64,000 nt of DNA from Immersiella caudata (lineage: Eukaryota; Ascomycota; Sordariomycetes; Sordariales; Lasiosphaeriaceae): positions 1 through 64,000 of the forward strand of contig JAULSU010000003.1 in NCBI GenBank assembly GCA_030512335.1, given 5' to 3'. Position 1 is the stretch's first letter; each line of letters opens with the position of its first letter. Position numbers and translations under genes: made by a program. Under the pieces are notes generated by a model. The model was not told where the DNA came from, did no database searches, and worked only from the letters and a program-made list of their open reading frames with translations. Positions 30,396 through 41,508 of the stretch are shown here, piece after piece.

Positions 30396-31361
30396 TCGGC
30401 GCCCTCAGCTCCCGATCTAAGTCGACGATAGTGCGTTCCCTTCTCTGGCTAAGATGCTTGAAGCTGTTGACCCAGCTCAATATTCGGGCGCCACAAGGAT
30501 GCTGTTCCCTGAATCAAGACTAGCGTTGCGGGGCCTCTGGGATGCCCGCGAGCCCGAACGGCCATGTGGCCTGCACCTCCTGGCCAAGCTTGGGCGCTGG
30601 AGAGAGGCAGTGGCGGGGCGGGAATCACGGTTGTCCAGTCTTTTCAACTGTATTGCCTGGCTCTACCGAGCTGCTGCAAGGGCAGGGCTGCAAAACGTCC
30701 ATCGCTCTATCCTTCGAGAAGGGATCAAGAACAAAAAGAAAGGAAGAAGAAAAAAAGGCAATTTGTGTGTTTGTGGGCCTGGTGCGGCTCGATTCGCTTG
30801 GCTTGCATGGCATGATGCTGACTGGGGTTCGCTACAGTCTTGGCAGCAGCTTGTTTTTGTCCCGCGACCACGGCCCTGGCCTGTCGTCTCCGGATGTTGT
30901 CCACTTAATTCGCGAGTAAAAGTGGTCTGGTCCATCCCTCTCTTATCAGCTCAGCTGCTGTCAAGTTGCCAGCGCATGGCCCTCGGGCCACATCTCGGCA
31001 ATCCGGGTCTGTCGGCATTGACGTTCGATGGCCCAGGCGAGCGGTGTGTTGTCCCAGCAGCAAGGAAGCGAGAAAAAAATATTTGCAAGGGGAATTAGAA
31101 TATATAGACAAGCTATGTGGGGAAGCGAAAAGGAGGTTTCTAAAATGGGAGATGCGTTCGAAGCATCTTCGTTTGCCCTTTGCCCTCCTAAAAACAACTT
31201 AAAAAGAGGCCTCTCAGGGGTGCACGCAGGCACGTAGCGACGCAGGCCAGAATTATCCGCAACACACAGTCGGTTCCTTCGCAGCCGACGTTTGAGAGTC
31301 GAGGCCCCTGCCCTTCAAGTTAGATAGGTGGAACTCAAGTCCGAGGGTCTTTAGAAACAAC
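30396..31361. other. About 1 kb without a gene
   Basis: The long plus-strand open frame 30454-31098 has no recognisable motif, overlaps other random frames and includes an A-rich run (30730-30760). I regard the stretch as promoter and 3' flank. Confidence 0.45.
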
Positions 31362-31921
31362 TTACAGTCCAAGTGTCTCCCATTGGAAGACAAAGGCACC
31401 AATGTACGCGCCGATGAAAATGCAAATGATGATGTACCCGTTGTAATACATGGCGAGCCTGCAGAGACTCCCGGTCAGAAACAAGCTCAAGACGCGAAAG
31501 ACTCAAGATTGACTTGCAGCATGATAAAATAGGCAACTGCAAACTGGACCATGTGGAGAAAGGCACGAACGGCCTGCTCCCAGATCTTGGGTCGATAACC
31601 CCCCACGGGAGATAGAGCACCAGTCTCTGCATGCTTGCGGAGCAGGAAGCGGTCGAACTCTTTGACCGAGCGGCGGAGAAACTCGAGAGACATGACAAGT
31701 AGGATGACGCCGATGCAGGAACCGGCAAACATGCCGGTTGAGGTGATCTTCCACGTCGATGCAATGAAGCAGGAGTCGATTGTGTTCCAGTTCCAGAGCA
31801 TCGAAATCTTGCAGCCATGGCCACCCATGCCGCCCATCCCACCGCCTGCCGCTGCCGCTGTCGTTGTTGCTGCTCCTGCGACACCTGTTGTAGTCGCCAT
31901 GGTATGGCCGCCGTGGTCCAT
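31362..31921 (-). CDS. Ctr-type copper transporter, needs a GC-AG intron
   Basis: Exon 1 is 31921-31518 and exon 2 is 31458-31362; 166 aa. The N-terminus is Met/His/Gly-rich (MDHGGHTM ... GMGGMGGHGCKISMLWN), the copper-capturing ectodomain of the family. TM1 lies in GMFAGSCIGVILLVMSLEF and the linker RRSVKEFDRFLLRKH follows. The splice uses a GCAAGT donor and a CTGCAG acceptor; it yields YFIMLLAMYYNGY, restoring the essential Mx3M selectivity motif in TM2. TM3 then has GAYIGAFVF with the Gx3G packing motif. Splicing at the nearby GT would break the frame. Ctr trimers import Cu(I) at the plasma membrane or vacuole. The best-supported transporter in the window. Confidence 0.87.
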
Positions 31922-32328
31922 CTTTGCGAACGGAGGTGGGGCGTTTCGGTAGGTAGAAAAACAGGGGGTTTTGCGCTAAATCAATGTGTGTGAGCCCTCT
32001 GTCAAGAGTCGGAAGGGGGGACTCACAACGCCTCAGATCGAACCAACAGCCGTTCATCTTATATGCTCCATACCCGTCCTTTTTTGACAGGAGCAATATT
32101 TCACAACCTCACTCCATCGTTTTCCCAATGCGACCCTAGCGCCATGTAGGTGAGCAAGTTTGAGCAAGCTGTTGTGTGCTCAACCACTCAGACCCCCCCA
32201 AATCAGCCTCATGTCACCCCACCTGTGCATGACAGTGCGGCGAGCGTTATCAGTACCGCATGGTTCTCCGCAATGTCGCGCGTCGCCTCATGCGCCAGCG
32301 GATCCAACCCGCCGGAAGCGACAAAAAG

Positions 32329-32420
32329 AGGTCGTGCCCGGGTTCGAATCGGGGTTATCAGAAGATGAGAAACACAACGCTTGTCAAAATCTGAAGTAAT
32401 GGCCACTACACTACACAACC
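32329..32420 (-). tRNA. tRNA-Gln (anticodon TTG) with intron
   Basis: The minus strand folds with acceptor GGTTGTG/CACGACC fully paired (one T:G), D arm GTG-TAGTGGCCAT-TAC, anticodon stem TCAGA/TCTGA, loop TT-TTG-A followed by about 20 nt of intron after position 37, and T arm CCCGA-TTCGAAC-CCGGG with a single A:C mismatch. Third intron-bearing tRNA in the window. Confidence 0.75.
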
Positions 32421-32656
32421 TCGGGGGTCGATACCGGCCCACGACTCGAGGGAGCATCATAAATCACAACCTGCGAACAGATGCAACGTCGCTTCTCGTC
32501 AACTTTTCTGTCACCCTTGCGGGGAAAGACCAAAACAAGCAAACGTATTCCATGCTTCGTGTATTTGATAAAAGAGGCATCAATGTCATGTATCATTATC
32601 TCACACATGCCTTGCCAAGGTTACCACTGGGTATCGGATCCCACTCATGTATTACT

Positions 32657-34139
32657 TCACCCTCGCTGAAGCCCCATTGCAGTCGTCTGATACACCTCCC
32701 TTTGTACCTGCACACCACCACCAGAAAAGCTCCTGACCCTGCTGGAGGCGGCTTTCCCTGGCCTCACAGGGATAATCTCGGTCCTCACGCCGACGCCAGG
32801 GCGCCTCGGCGCCAGCGCCAGCTCACTGGCCTCGCTGCCCAGGCTTCGGGCATCATCGTCGCCGCTGCGGAAGGGGGAGAGGTTATCGTTCAGCTCTACA
32901 TCGTGATCGGCCTCCTTGCCGCGAGGAGATGCAAGCTCGCTGCCGCTGTCGTTGCCGGAGAGAGGGATGCCGCGCTTACTGCCCATCTCGGCCTCGCTGC
33001 GAGAGGGGACAGTGCCCTTGCTACCGGTGGCCTTGCCATAGCCGGAGTGGCCGTAGCCTCCAGCTGTGGGACGACTGCCAGCGCCAGTCCCGCCGATGAA
33101 GTTGGGAAAGTAGCGGCCCACGAGGGGACGGAGGGTGGGCAGGCAGCAACAGGTGATGGCGGATGTGAGCTCGCCGACGGACCACAAGGAGGAGGTGACG
33201 TTTTCCCAGGGGAAGTCCTCGAACAGCTTGAGGTAGCGGATGCGGATGACGGACACGATGACGGTGCTGGTAGGGGTGAGCTTCTGTTCAAGAGAGCGAG
33301 GGAAGGGCCCAACGGGGATGAGGAGAGGGGTACGTACAAGAAACCCAAGCCGAAAACGCCGATGAGTATGATCTTTTGCTGCTTAGGGAGCTGCAGCTTC
33401 CAAATGGCCGGGAGGGGGAGGCAAAAGACGGCAACGTCGGTGATGATATTGCCGGCGGCGTTGATGTACCACTGCGGGATATTGGGGATGCACTTGGACT
33501 CGATGGTCTTGTCCCAGAATCCATTGATGGGCGTGCATGTGAAGATGCCGACAAAGGTTTGGGACAGAGCCCAACCGCCGACCACGATGATGGCGATGAT
33601 GTAAACGATGCGCATGTGTTGAATTGCCAAGACTCGGTAGTACTGGAAAAGGAAGGCGAGCTTGATGAAGAACAATGCTGCGCAGTAGAAAACGATCGAT
33701 AGGTAGAAGTCCTGGGTCGTGTCAGTGAATCCGGACACATACATGGTTCCCTGGGAGTGGTGGCGCGTACCTTGAAGTACTTGGGGATGTTGGCGAGCTC
33801 CATGACATAAATGTGCTTGCCCAAACCATATTTTGTCATGTCCATGATGGAAATGGCCGAGCCATAAGTGGCAATCTGGAGTCGAGGTCAGAGGGTGATT
33901 TCTTGTGGGGCAAGCCCGTTTCGCTTTGCAGGGAAGGGGAAGCGTACCAGGCCGAGGATGATGGTATAGTCGTCCCATCCGAGCTGGTTGATGATGATCT
34001 TGCGCGTCCACAGTCGCAGGCCGACCATGAGGGTGGAGATGACAAGGCAGAAGGTAGCAACGCCGATGACTTTACCGGTGGCATCCTCAAAGGCATTAGG
34101 CGGCAGCGCCGGAGGGGCACCCGACTCGGGTGACGACAT
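32657..34139 (-). CDS. SAT4-family (rhodopsin domain) membrane protein, second copy
   Basis: Four exons: 34139-33948, 33875-33771, 33711-33338 and 33266-32657; 426 aa, all phases consistent. Order: KVIGVATFCLVISTLMVGLR (TM1), NQLGWDDYTIILGLIATYG with the family's WDDY, KYGLGKHIYVMELANIPKYF, FYCAALFFIKLAFLFQYYRV, IIAIIVVGGWALSQTFVGIF, the conserved CTPINGFWDKTIESKCI, ITDVAVFCLPLPAIWKLQLP, KQQKIILIGVFGLGFFTVIV and the EDFPWENVTSSLWSVGEL motif with ITCCCLPTLRPL. The C-terminal 150 residues are polar and Gly/Ser-rich, presumably cytosolic. It is a more typical family member than the one at 23871-25169. Function unknown; the family is large in plant-associated fungi. Confidence 0.88.
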
Positions 34140-36458
34140 CTCGGCTAATACCGATGGCGGAGCGGAGCTTGGAAACCCAGAGGCGGTTGTGCGTGGTTTG
34201 GGGACCGACGCGGGGCGGGCTGGATTTGAGAGAACCACACAGCAGGCAATCTACCTAACAGTAGATATCAGAGAAAGAGGGCCGCATGGGGATCTGTCTC
34301 GCCCTGACATGGCCGAGTCGTGATCTTATCTTAAAACTTCTGCAGGTACTGAAAATCACTGCCAAGGGCCGAACGTCCTTGCGGGGACGGGGTGCTCCGA
34401 TGCTCTGGGTGCCCCAGTCGTGCCAGCCTCCCGAGCCGGAGCTCCATGAGGCCTGGTGGAGAGGATTTCCTACGCTTTGTCCAACGAATTGTGTGATGTG
34501 TTTGCGAAGATGGTGAGATCGTCTTCAAAGCGCGCGTCGTTAGTGTCTGTGTGTCTCGCACCCTACTATCTCTCGCACATGGTGCCAAGTTTTGGCCCGG
34601 TACAACTAGTGGCCCTGTGTGGGCTTGACCGTCTCCCGGGCGGGTTGGGAGGTGTCACAATTGCCCCTACCCTACACCCTGTGGAGAACTCGCATCAGAT
34701 GCACTTGGTGTGAAGTTGTCACGCTGGAAGGATGGAGAAAAGCGGAGAAGATCCTGGCCACCCTCTCCTATTATGGACCGTCCAGGCCTTCCCCACCACC
34801 TTGAACATCGCCGTCGAAATGCGGTTGTTGTCGCAGAGTTGATGAAAGCGGCACTACCCCCAATCTGTCAAGCCTTTCGCCGCGCGCTCAGCCGAGAGTT
34901 GCGTCTGCCACCTCGACGCAGTCGTTACTAAAGAGTATCGAGATTCGGTAGAGGCTTGTCTGAAGATGCAGATGTTTGCATCTGGAAAGCTGACGCCACA
35001 GACGGGATGCGTTGCAGCATTCTCCGTAGCGGGGTTCCAGCGCCCAAGCGTCCGAGTTGTTCGAGCTGGAGCGTGCACAGACATATCCTAGCGACGTCCA
35101 AGTCTGACGGTGGAGCGTGCAAAAACAAGGATGCACGGCGTCTGTGCTCGAGTACGAATGTGAAAGAGAGAAAAAAAATTCGGTCAATCGGTCTCGCTAC
35201 CGACGACTGTCGCTGTGGCGCGACAGACATGGGACGAAGTGTAAAAAGTCAGATGGGAGTTGAATTGTTGCGGTTGGTGGGAATGAGTGGGGCTCAACGG
35301 ACACCATGCTAGTTCGAGAAGCGTTCCCGTTGCGCTTGGGTGTTCGTGTTGTGGGCGGTCCAATCCGTGCGCAACCTGAGCGTTTTTCGACGAACTCTTT
35401 GCCAAATGCAAACGTTGAGCTCCGCCAGCTTGGTTTACCCGCCAGCCGTGGTTGGCAATCGTCCCAGCAGCTCAACACGGTGCGCACCGGCCGAGCCCGT
35501 CTCCCTCGGCTTGGAGTGGGAAGGCTTGGTGGAGCACCAGCCGCACGGGACACCAGGCGCCCACAAATGGAGGGGCACCCCCACAGAAGGGGAAGTGCAG
35601 TGGTGACTCGTCGGCCGTCAACATACCGGGACCCGGACTCGAGGTGATCTTGACAATCTCCCGCTCCTCGGGTCTCTGACTGCAGACAAAATGTAGGCCA
35701 GCCCCAAACCAGTCCAGTCCAACATCAGCGGCCCCCAACTGAACGATTGAACTGCAATCCTGCCACGATATCCCGTTCTCGCTCCTGGCACGGCACGCAG
35801 CGATGACGGGGATGCAAATCTCGATCACAGCTCAACGGGCGCTTAACACAGCAGGCGTCGGCAGCGGACAGTGTTCTTGTCGGAGATCTAGTGGGTGCTG
35901 CGGACCTTGAACCGACCCAGGTCGCGGACCAGTCGTATCTCAGACATCACAGGCCTTCCCAGCAGATATCACGGCCCGCGTCAATGCGCGGGAAGAGCGA
36001 GAATAAAATCATGTGCGACGTTGGGGGCGACAGGGCCACCGCCAAGAGCTATTCGCTTGACCGGCTCCGGGACCATGAGGAACGCAGCGGAGCCGCAGGT
36101 GCAAAGGGGCAAAGGGACGCTACTGCAAACACAAGTCGCTACCCTATATATTCCCCTGGGCCATCCATTCAGGCATCTTATGCTAAGCCCTCTCCCCCAA
36201 TGGCGGCGCGGGCATGGCGAGATTAGGCTACGCATAGTGCTGCAATTAGAAAATTGGAGACGGACGATGGAGACCTGTAATTTGACACGCATTGGCGTTA
36301 GCTGACCTCGCTGTAGCCAGGTCGGCCTGTCGAGATTAAAATATAGACCTGGTTCCCGACACAAGTAATGTCACAGGCCAGGTCTCGATCTCTTGTTGGT
36401 CGTCGCCACACACACTCGTTTTTTTCTTCGTCCCGTTGTAGGGTTACCGTTGTGGGCA
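34140..36458. other. 2.3-kb gene-free region
   Basis: Divergent spacer between a minus-strand and a plus-strand gene. Open frames on both strands are below 120 codons with no start context or recognisable motif. Presumably holds two promoters. The largest empty stretch in the window. Confidence 0.5.
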
Positions 36459-38454
36459 ATGGCTGGTTTCAAGTGGATCGCCTCGCGCGTTGCGACAGGC
36501 CTTCTCCTGTCGGGTGCTTGCCTTGCAATGCCCACCCCAGGGGTCAGCACCACTGCTGGTGTGCCTGTCGCCCGCTCCGCTTCCATCGAGCAGCCCAACG
36601 TCGACTTCCAGCTCCAGTTCGTCCAAGAGCTCATCGCCAACGCTACCGAGGCCGAAGAGAGTCAACTTGGCGCGAAGAAGCGCTCGCTGCTGGGTTCGCT
36701 CCTCTGCAACCAAGCCTCTGATTTGGTAGTCAACCTCGGATATGCCAAGTATCAGGGCTACTCCAACTCGGCCACCGGCCTGAACTACTGGAAAGGGTTG
36801 GCTTCTTCATAACTTAGGCACTGTCACACACCCTAATCACCATTGTCGCAGCATCCGTTACGCCGCGCCCCCAATAGGAGATCTAAGGTGGAAGGCTCCA
36901 AGATTCCCTACCCCCGAGTCTGGTCTCCCTGTCCGTCATGCCGATAGCTTCGGCCCCGCCTGCCCCCAGGCCTATCCTGCCGTCCCGGGTGTGCCCTTCA
37001 TCCCCGGCAATGAGGACTGCCTCTTCCTGAACGTCTATGCCCCGGCCGGCGCCAGCAACCTCCCCGTCCTCGTGTGGATTCACGGCGGCGGCTACGGTTT
37101 CGGCGATGGCACCCTCGACATGACCGACATCATCAACGCCAACAACAAGGGCTTTGTTGTCGTGTCGATCCAGTACCGCCTCGGCGCCTTCGGCTTCTTG
37201 GCCTCCAAGGAGCTCCGCGAGAATGGTGTCGTCAATGCCGGCATCCTCGACCAGGCCTTTGCTCTGGCTTGGATCAAGCTCTACGTCTGCCAGTTTGGCG
37301 GTGACCCCTTCTCCGTCACCATCTCGGGCGAGTCGGCTGGCGCGAGCTCTGTCATGTACCACGGCTTGGCTGTGGACGGCGGTCTCGGCTCTCTTCTCTT
37401 CGACAAGTCCATTGCTGCGTCCCCGTACCTACCCTTCCAGTACAAGTTCGACGCCTCCGTCCCGACCAGCAAGTACTACGCCTTCTCCACCGCCTCCGGC
37501 TGCCCCAGCACTGGTGATGTCCTTGGCTGCCTCCGGGGTAAGGACACGGCTGTCCTCCAGCAAGCAAACTTTGACGTGACGCAGGCGTCGACCTACGGCT
37601 ACTGGTGAGTTTTCCGCAAGTCAGGACTGGCACCGAATCCAACACAATGCAGGGCCTTCTACCCCGTCACAGACAACGTATACATAACCTCGCTTCCCTC
37701 CGGACAGCTCACTGGTAAACGCGTCAACGGCAAGAAGCTCCTCGTCGGCGCCAACGCCAACGAGGGCCCCCTCTTCGTCCCCCCCGCCATCAATACCGAG
37801 GCCGACGTCGCTTGGTGGCTGACCCAGGAATTCCCCAACCTCTCCTCTACCCAGCTCAACTCCATCCTCGCCGCTAACCCTAACTCAGCCCCTACAGGCC
37901 CTACAGCCCCCCGCTTTGAGACAAACGGCCTCACCGGCCCTAACGCCATGCAAGTCTCAGGCGGCGCCAACGGCCAGCAGCAGCGCGCCAACAACATCCA
38001 CGCCGAGGCCACCTTCGTGTGCCCCGCCTACTGGATGGCCGATGCCTACACTAGCAACACCAAGTCAGCCTACCTCTATCAGTGGTCCGTCCCCTTTGCC
38101 TGGCACGGAACCGACGTGGCGGCCTACTTCGGCCCGGTCACCGAGAACCTCGGCAACGACATTGTCCTTGCCTTCCGCAAGATCTGGGGCAACTTTGTCA
38201 CAACCGGAAATCCCAGCGTCAGCAACACCGTCACTTGGCCCGTCTGGAGCGAGAGCTCGCCCAAGCTGGTCAACCTCAACCAAACTGGCGGTGTTGAGTA
38301 TAATTTCACCACACAGTGGGGTGTCCCTGTCAAGCAGTACAAGGCACCGGGTCAGCAGGCTGCCATCTCGATCGCGCCCGCTGACACTTGGGAGGGCGGT
38401 CGTGGATCGCGTTGTGACTTTTATCTGGGCCTTGCGCCCAGCATTCCCGCTTAG
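36459..38454 (+). CDS. Secreted type-B carboxylesterase/lipase
   Basis: Three exons: 36459-36796, 36852-37604 and 37653-38454; 630 aa. A signal peptide (MAGFKWIASRVATGLLLSGA) leads into a longer than usual N-terminal region of about 100 residues, then IRYAAPPIGDLRWKAPRFP, the normal start of the domain. The oxyanion loop is WIHGGGYGFGDG, the nucleophile elbow SGESAGASSVMYHG, the acid is Glu in GANANEGPLFV, and the His lies in FAWHGTDVAAYFG. So the whole catalytic triad is present. Type-B esterases hydrolyse carboxylic esters outside the cell. The first donor (GTTGGC) is weak but is the only one that joins the frames. Confidence 0.88.
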
Positions 38455-39053
38455 GCGAATGGGGGTAATGTCTAATTCATGACGATCCCGGTATGGTGCA
38501 CGACGAGTTGCATATATGGAGATGAAGTCAATATTCACAGGCGTCTCTTGGGAGGACAGGAATAGAGTGTAAATAGTTTTATGTACATATATAGCAGCTT
38601 TTCGGGTTGTGATGCAACAATGCCAAGCGTCGGAGTTAAGGGTTGGCAATCGGCAGTGTGGATGGCGACATGCCGGCGCCGGATCTCCAATTGACTCAAA
38701 CCTCCCCAATTCTTACCCCATTGGCCGTGCGAGTGTTGCGCGGGGAGCGTACCTGCTTCTGTGATGATGCGTCCGATTTGTTGACCAGTGGATGTGTTCC
38801 CCGCACTTCGGATGCGGAGCAGCCAAAGAGGTGCCGCCCATTGCGTCTTTGTGTGTTGGAATGATGCACGGGTGATGCCGCCATCGCGGAAAAGTTATCT
38901 CACGCAAGCGTCACGGCTTATATCATGTATAAATTTCCCTCGAATCTAACATCGAGACTTCCATTCCATCCTCCAAATCCCGACAAATCACATCCCTACG
39001 CAGCAAGTTCACACACACCCCCTTTTCAGCGACCCCCCTCAGAGACACCCGCC
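38455..39053. other. Intergenic with promoter of the DUF1993 gene
   Basis: A TATAAAT element (38928-38934) lies about 120 nt upstream of the 39054 start. AT-rich 3' flank of the esterase gene at 38570-38600. No gene. Confidence 0.45.
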
Positions 39054-39652
39054 ATGGCCACCATCAACATCTCCTCCCACGTTGCCACCACCTTCACCAA
39101 AGGCCTCAACACCCTACTCCACATCCTCGACGCTGCCGAAGCCCACGCCAAGAAGACCGGCGCCGACGTCAATAATGACTACCTCCCCGCCCGTCTCATC
39201 GAGGACCAGCGCCCCCTTTCTTTTCAGATCCAAAATGCCACCAAGAACGTCAAGGCCCACTTGGACCGTCTGAGCGGCTCAGACGCTGCCCCATGGGAGG
39301 ACACGGAGAAGACGTGGGAGGAGTTCAGGAGCAGGATTGCGAAAGCGAAGAAGTACATTGAGGGTGTCGACCTGAGCGTGATTGACAAGAGGCTAGAGGA
39401 GGGTGTGAAAGTTGATCAGTTGAGTTTCTCATCCTCCCTTCTTTGCTTGCTGCAGAAACTGACGAGTGAAACAGTCCGTTCGGTGCGACCGCACTCCATA
39501 TCGCGGCCAAGGACTCTGTGCTGGGCCATGGCATCCCCAACTTTTACTTCCATCTGGCGACGGCGTATTCGATTTTGAGGAGCAAGGGGGTTCCTGTGGG
39601 GAAGAAGGATTGGATCTTGGAGTTCTTCAGGCCAGAGGTTGAGTTCCCCTGA
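39054..39652 (+). CDS. DUF1993-family protein
   Basis: Two exons, 39054-39418 and 39475-39652, joined inside a His codon; 180 aa. It starts MATINISSHVATTFTKGLNT and has the family pattern: LLHILDAAEAHAKK near residues 21-34, LIEDQRPLSFQIQNATKNVK, and at the end HGIPNFYFHLATAYSILRSK with GVPVGKKDWI. DUF1993 proteins are about 165-180 aa and resemble the DinB/YfiT four-helix bundle; the reaction is unknown. No signal peptide, so cytosolic. The frame is complete and a TATA element lies upstream. Confidence 0.87.
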
Positions 39653-39785
39653 GTGACTGCAATGTCACCGCGGGTTGTCTCCATGTCTTAGTACGACGTT
39701 GAGATATCACATGCGGCGCCAGCGAAGTTGATAAAGAAATGATTCTATTTTCTGACCTGGATAAGAGTACTTTCTTTGCCCTAAA

Positions 39786-40445
39786 TCACTTGGTCGACGG
39801 GCTTGGTGAAATTTTGTTGTCAGGAAACTTCCTGAAAATGTCGGCAATGTGATCAATCGGTGCTGCCAACATGCCCATGGCACTCTCAAAGTACGGATTC
39901 TCTCTCGCACTTGGATGCGACCTCCTCGAAGGCATAAATGCCCTGGTCAGACCAAACTTGGACGCCATCGTCTCCGACTAGCCCTCGACTGCCTTCAGCG
40001 CCTTCTCCAAGGCTGGTAAATCCCGTTCTTCGTCCTCTTTGATGTGCCATACCAATAGTTGCCAAAGCTCCTTGAGTTTGGGGACATAATCGACTGACTC
40101 TGCGTGCATGTTCTGGAACCCCTTGAGAAGCAGCTTGACCTTGTGGTGTTCCTTCCTGTCGTCCTCTGCCATCTCATGCCTGTTTGACCCCATATGCCTC
40201 TCAAAGGCAGGGTAGACGATCAATTCCTCGGCAACTGAGTGTCGGGCCAGCCACCAGGTGAATTGGTTACCAAAGCGCTGTTGGTGGTCATGGTCGGTCG
40301 AGTTGGCGATTTCATTGTAGTATTGCTCGAGCTCGCGACAGTCTTTGATGATGGCCTCGGAGATGGGCGACTTTTGCCGGGCTGAGACTGCAGAGGTAAC
40401 GGGGAGGAACTGTTGCAGGAAGATAACCCTGGCAGGGGTCGACAT
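39786..40445 (-). pseudogene. Hemerythrin-like domain protein with an in-frame stop
   Basis: The ATG at 40445 (MSTPARVIFLQQFLP) opens a frame with a hemerythrin-like four-helix domain: DCRELEQYYNEIANSTDHDH, RFGNQFTWWLARHSVAEELI, VYPAFERHMG, DRKEHHKVKLLLKGFQN and LLVWHIKEDEERDLPALEKA. The HxxxE and HxxxD type metal ligands are in place. A TAG at 39978-39980 ends the protein at 155 aa, but the same frame continues with SETMASKFGLTRAFMPSRRS and AAPIDHIADIFRKFP to 39786, text that is normally the C-terminal tail of these fungal proteins. The domain itself is complete, so a shortened product might still fold. Alternatives: readthrough or a sequence error. Confidence 0.7.
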
Positions 40446-41508
40446 GAGAAGATGAAAGGCTAACATGGTGATATAGAGACGTCACGGTTTCGTCGGGTGG
40501 TGTCAGGAGTGAAGTTCGGAGGGGAGGGAGCCGTTGACTTATGGTAATTGATCCCAAATGCCATTTCGAAGAGATATTATAGCTTCCCTACTATGCACTT
40601 TCAGACGCTCAAGTGAACGAAATATGACGCCTTGATCTTCCAACGTGGAACGAGCCGAGTGGGGCGGAGAATCCGTGACTTCATGACCTCTTTCGATTAA
40701 ATGTATCAGGCGATCGCCCCGCGCCAACGCCTTCGTTTCGCAACTTCAATTGTGCCATACACTGCAAAAACCGACATATTTGCAGGGCATCTGAACCAAA
40801 ATGATCCTTCGTATTGCGCCCCAGATTCGAACATCGCTGCCCGTGGGTAGCAGACGATGGCGCTTCTGTGCGACGGACAGTAGGGCGGCCGAACACAGGG
40901 CCAGCACTGCGGCCATGAACTTCCCTTTCTGGATGTAGGTTTTACTGAACCGCCCAGGGGACACAAGGTTGCTGACGAGCGTTGCAGGATCGTGGGATGA
41001 GCGACTCTTGCCGTGGGAGGCATCTGGGCGACCACGATGGGTAAACCGGAAAAGATCGCGGATGCGGCAACCGAAAGCGACCCCGATACGGTGAAGCACA
41101 TGAAGCCGAACTAGGGGACTCCGAAGAGGTAAATTGGCAAGCGTGTTGGGTTCATATCTGACTGGGTGACTGTGGCTCCTTAATCACTCTTTAGAACAAT
41201 AAAAGTTCCGTTGCCTCTGAATCCGCATTTGTCTTTTGGTCAATGAAATGTCATGTATAACTGACTCCCATTGGTCGAAATTGGCTGCGGACATGGAGAG
41301 AGCTGTGACCACGTAAATGAGGCGGCCAGCTATCGATTGGCCGTCGTGCTCAGGCAGCATGCAGCCACAGGAAACAGATGGGGGCTGCAGTGGTTTCCTC
41401 AGCGCCTGATCGACTCAATGCGGGGTCACTCCCCCATCCACCTCTCAACTTTTTCTCCTCTTTACGTGTTCATCGGTGTACACATTGACCATCTTGGTTT
41501 ACCCAGCC
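40446..41508. other. 1.06-kb divergent spacer
   Basis: No gene recognised. A minus-strand open frame (41101-40706) begins with a weakly hydrophobic stretch (SLSVAASAIFSGLPIVVA) but has no further support. Confidence 0.4.

Noticed and set aside
30454..31098. 214-codon plus-strand open frame
   Set aside because: No domain, signal or membrane pattern; overlaps other long random frames in a promoter-like region with A-rich runs.
32381..33604. 407-codon plus-strand open frame
   Set aside because: Antisense shadow of the SAT4-family gene on the minus strand.
40770..40800. Second copy of the MITE end (text CATATTTGCAGGGCATCTGA)
   Set aside because: Only about 20 bp with gaps resemble the 22152-22177 end and no partner inverted repeat lies nearby.
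40706..41101. 131-codon minus-strand frame with a hydrophobic start
   Set aside because: The rest is Arg/Ser/Pro-rich and random-looking; lies in a divergent promoter region.
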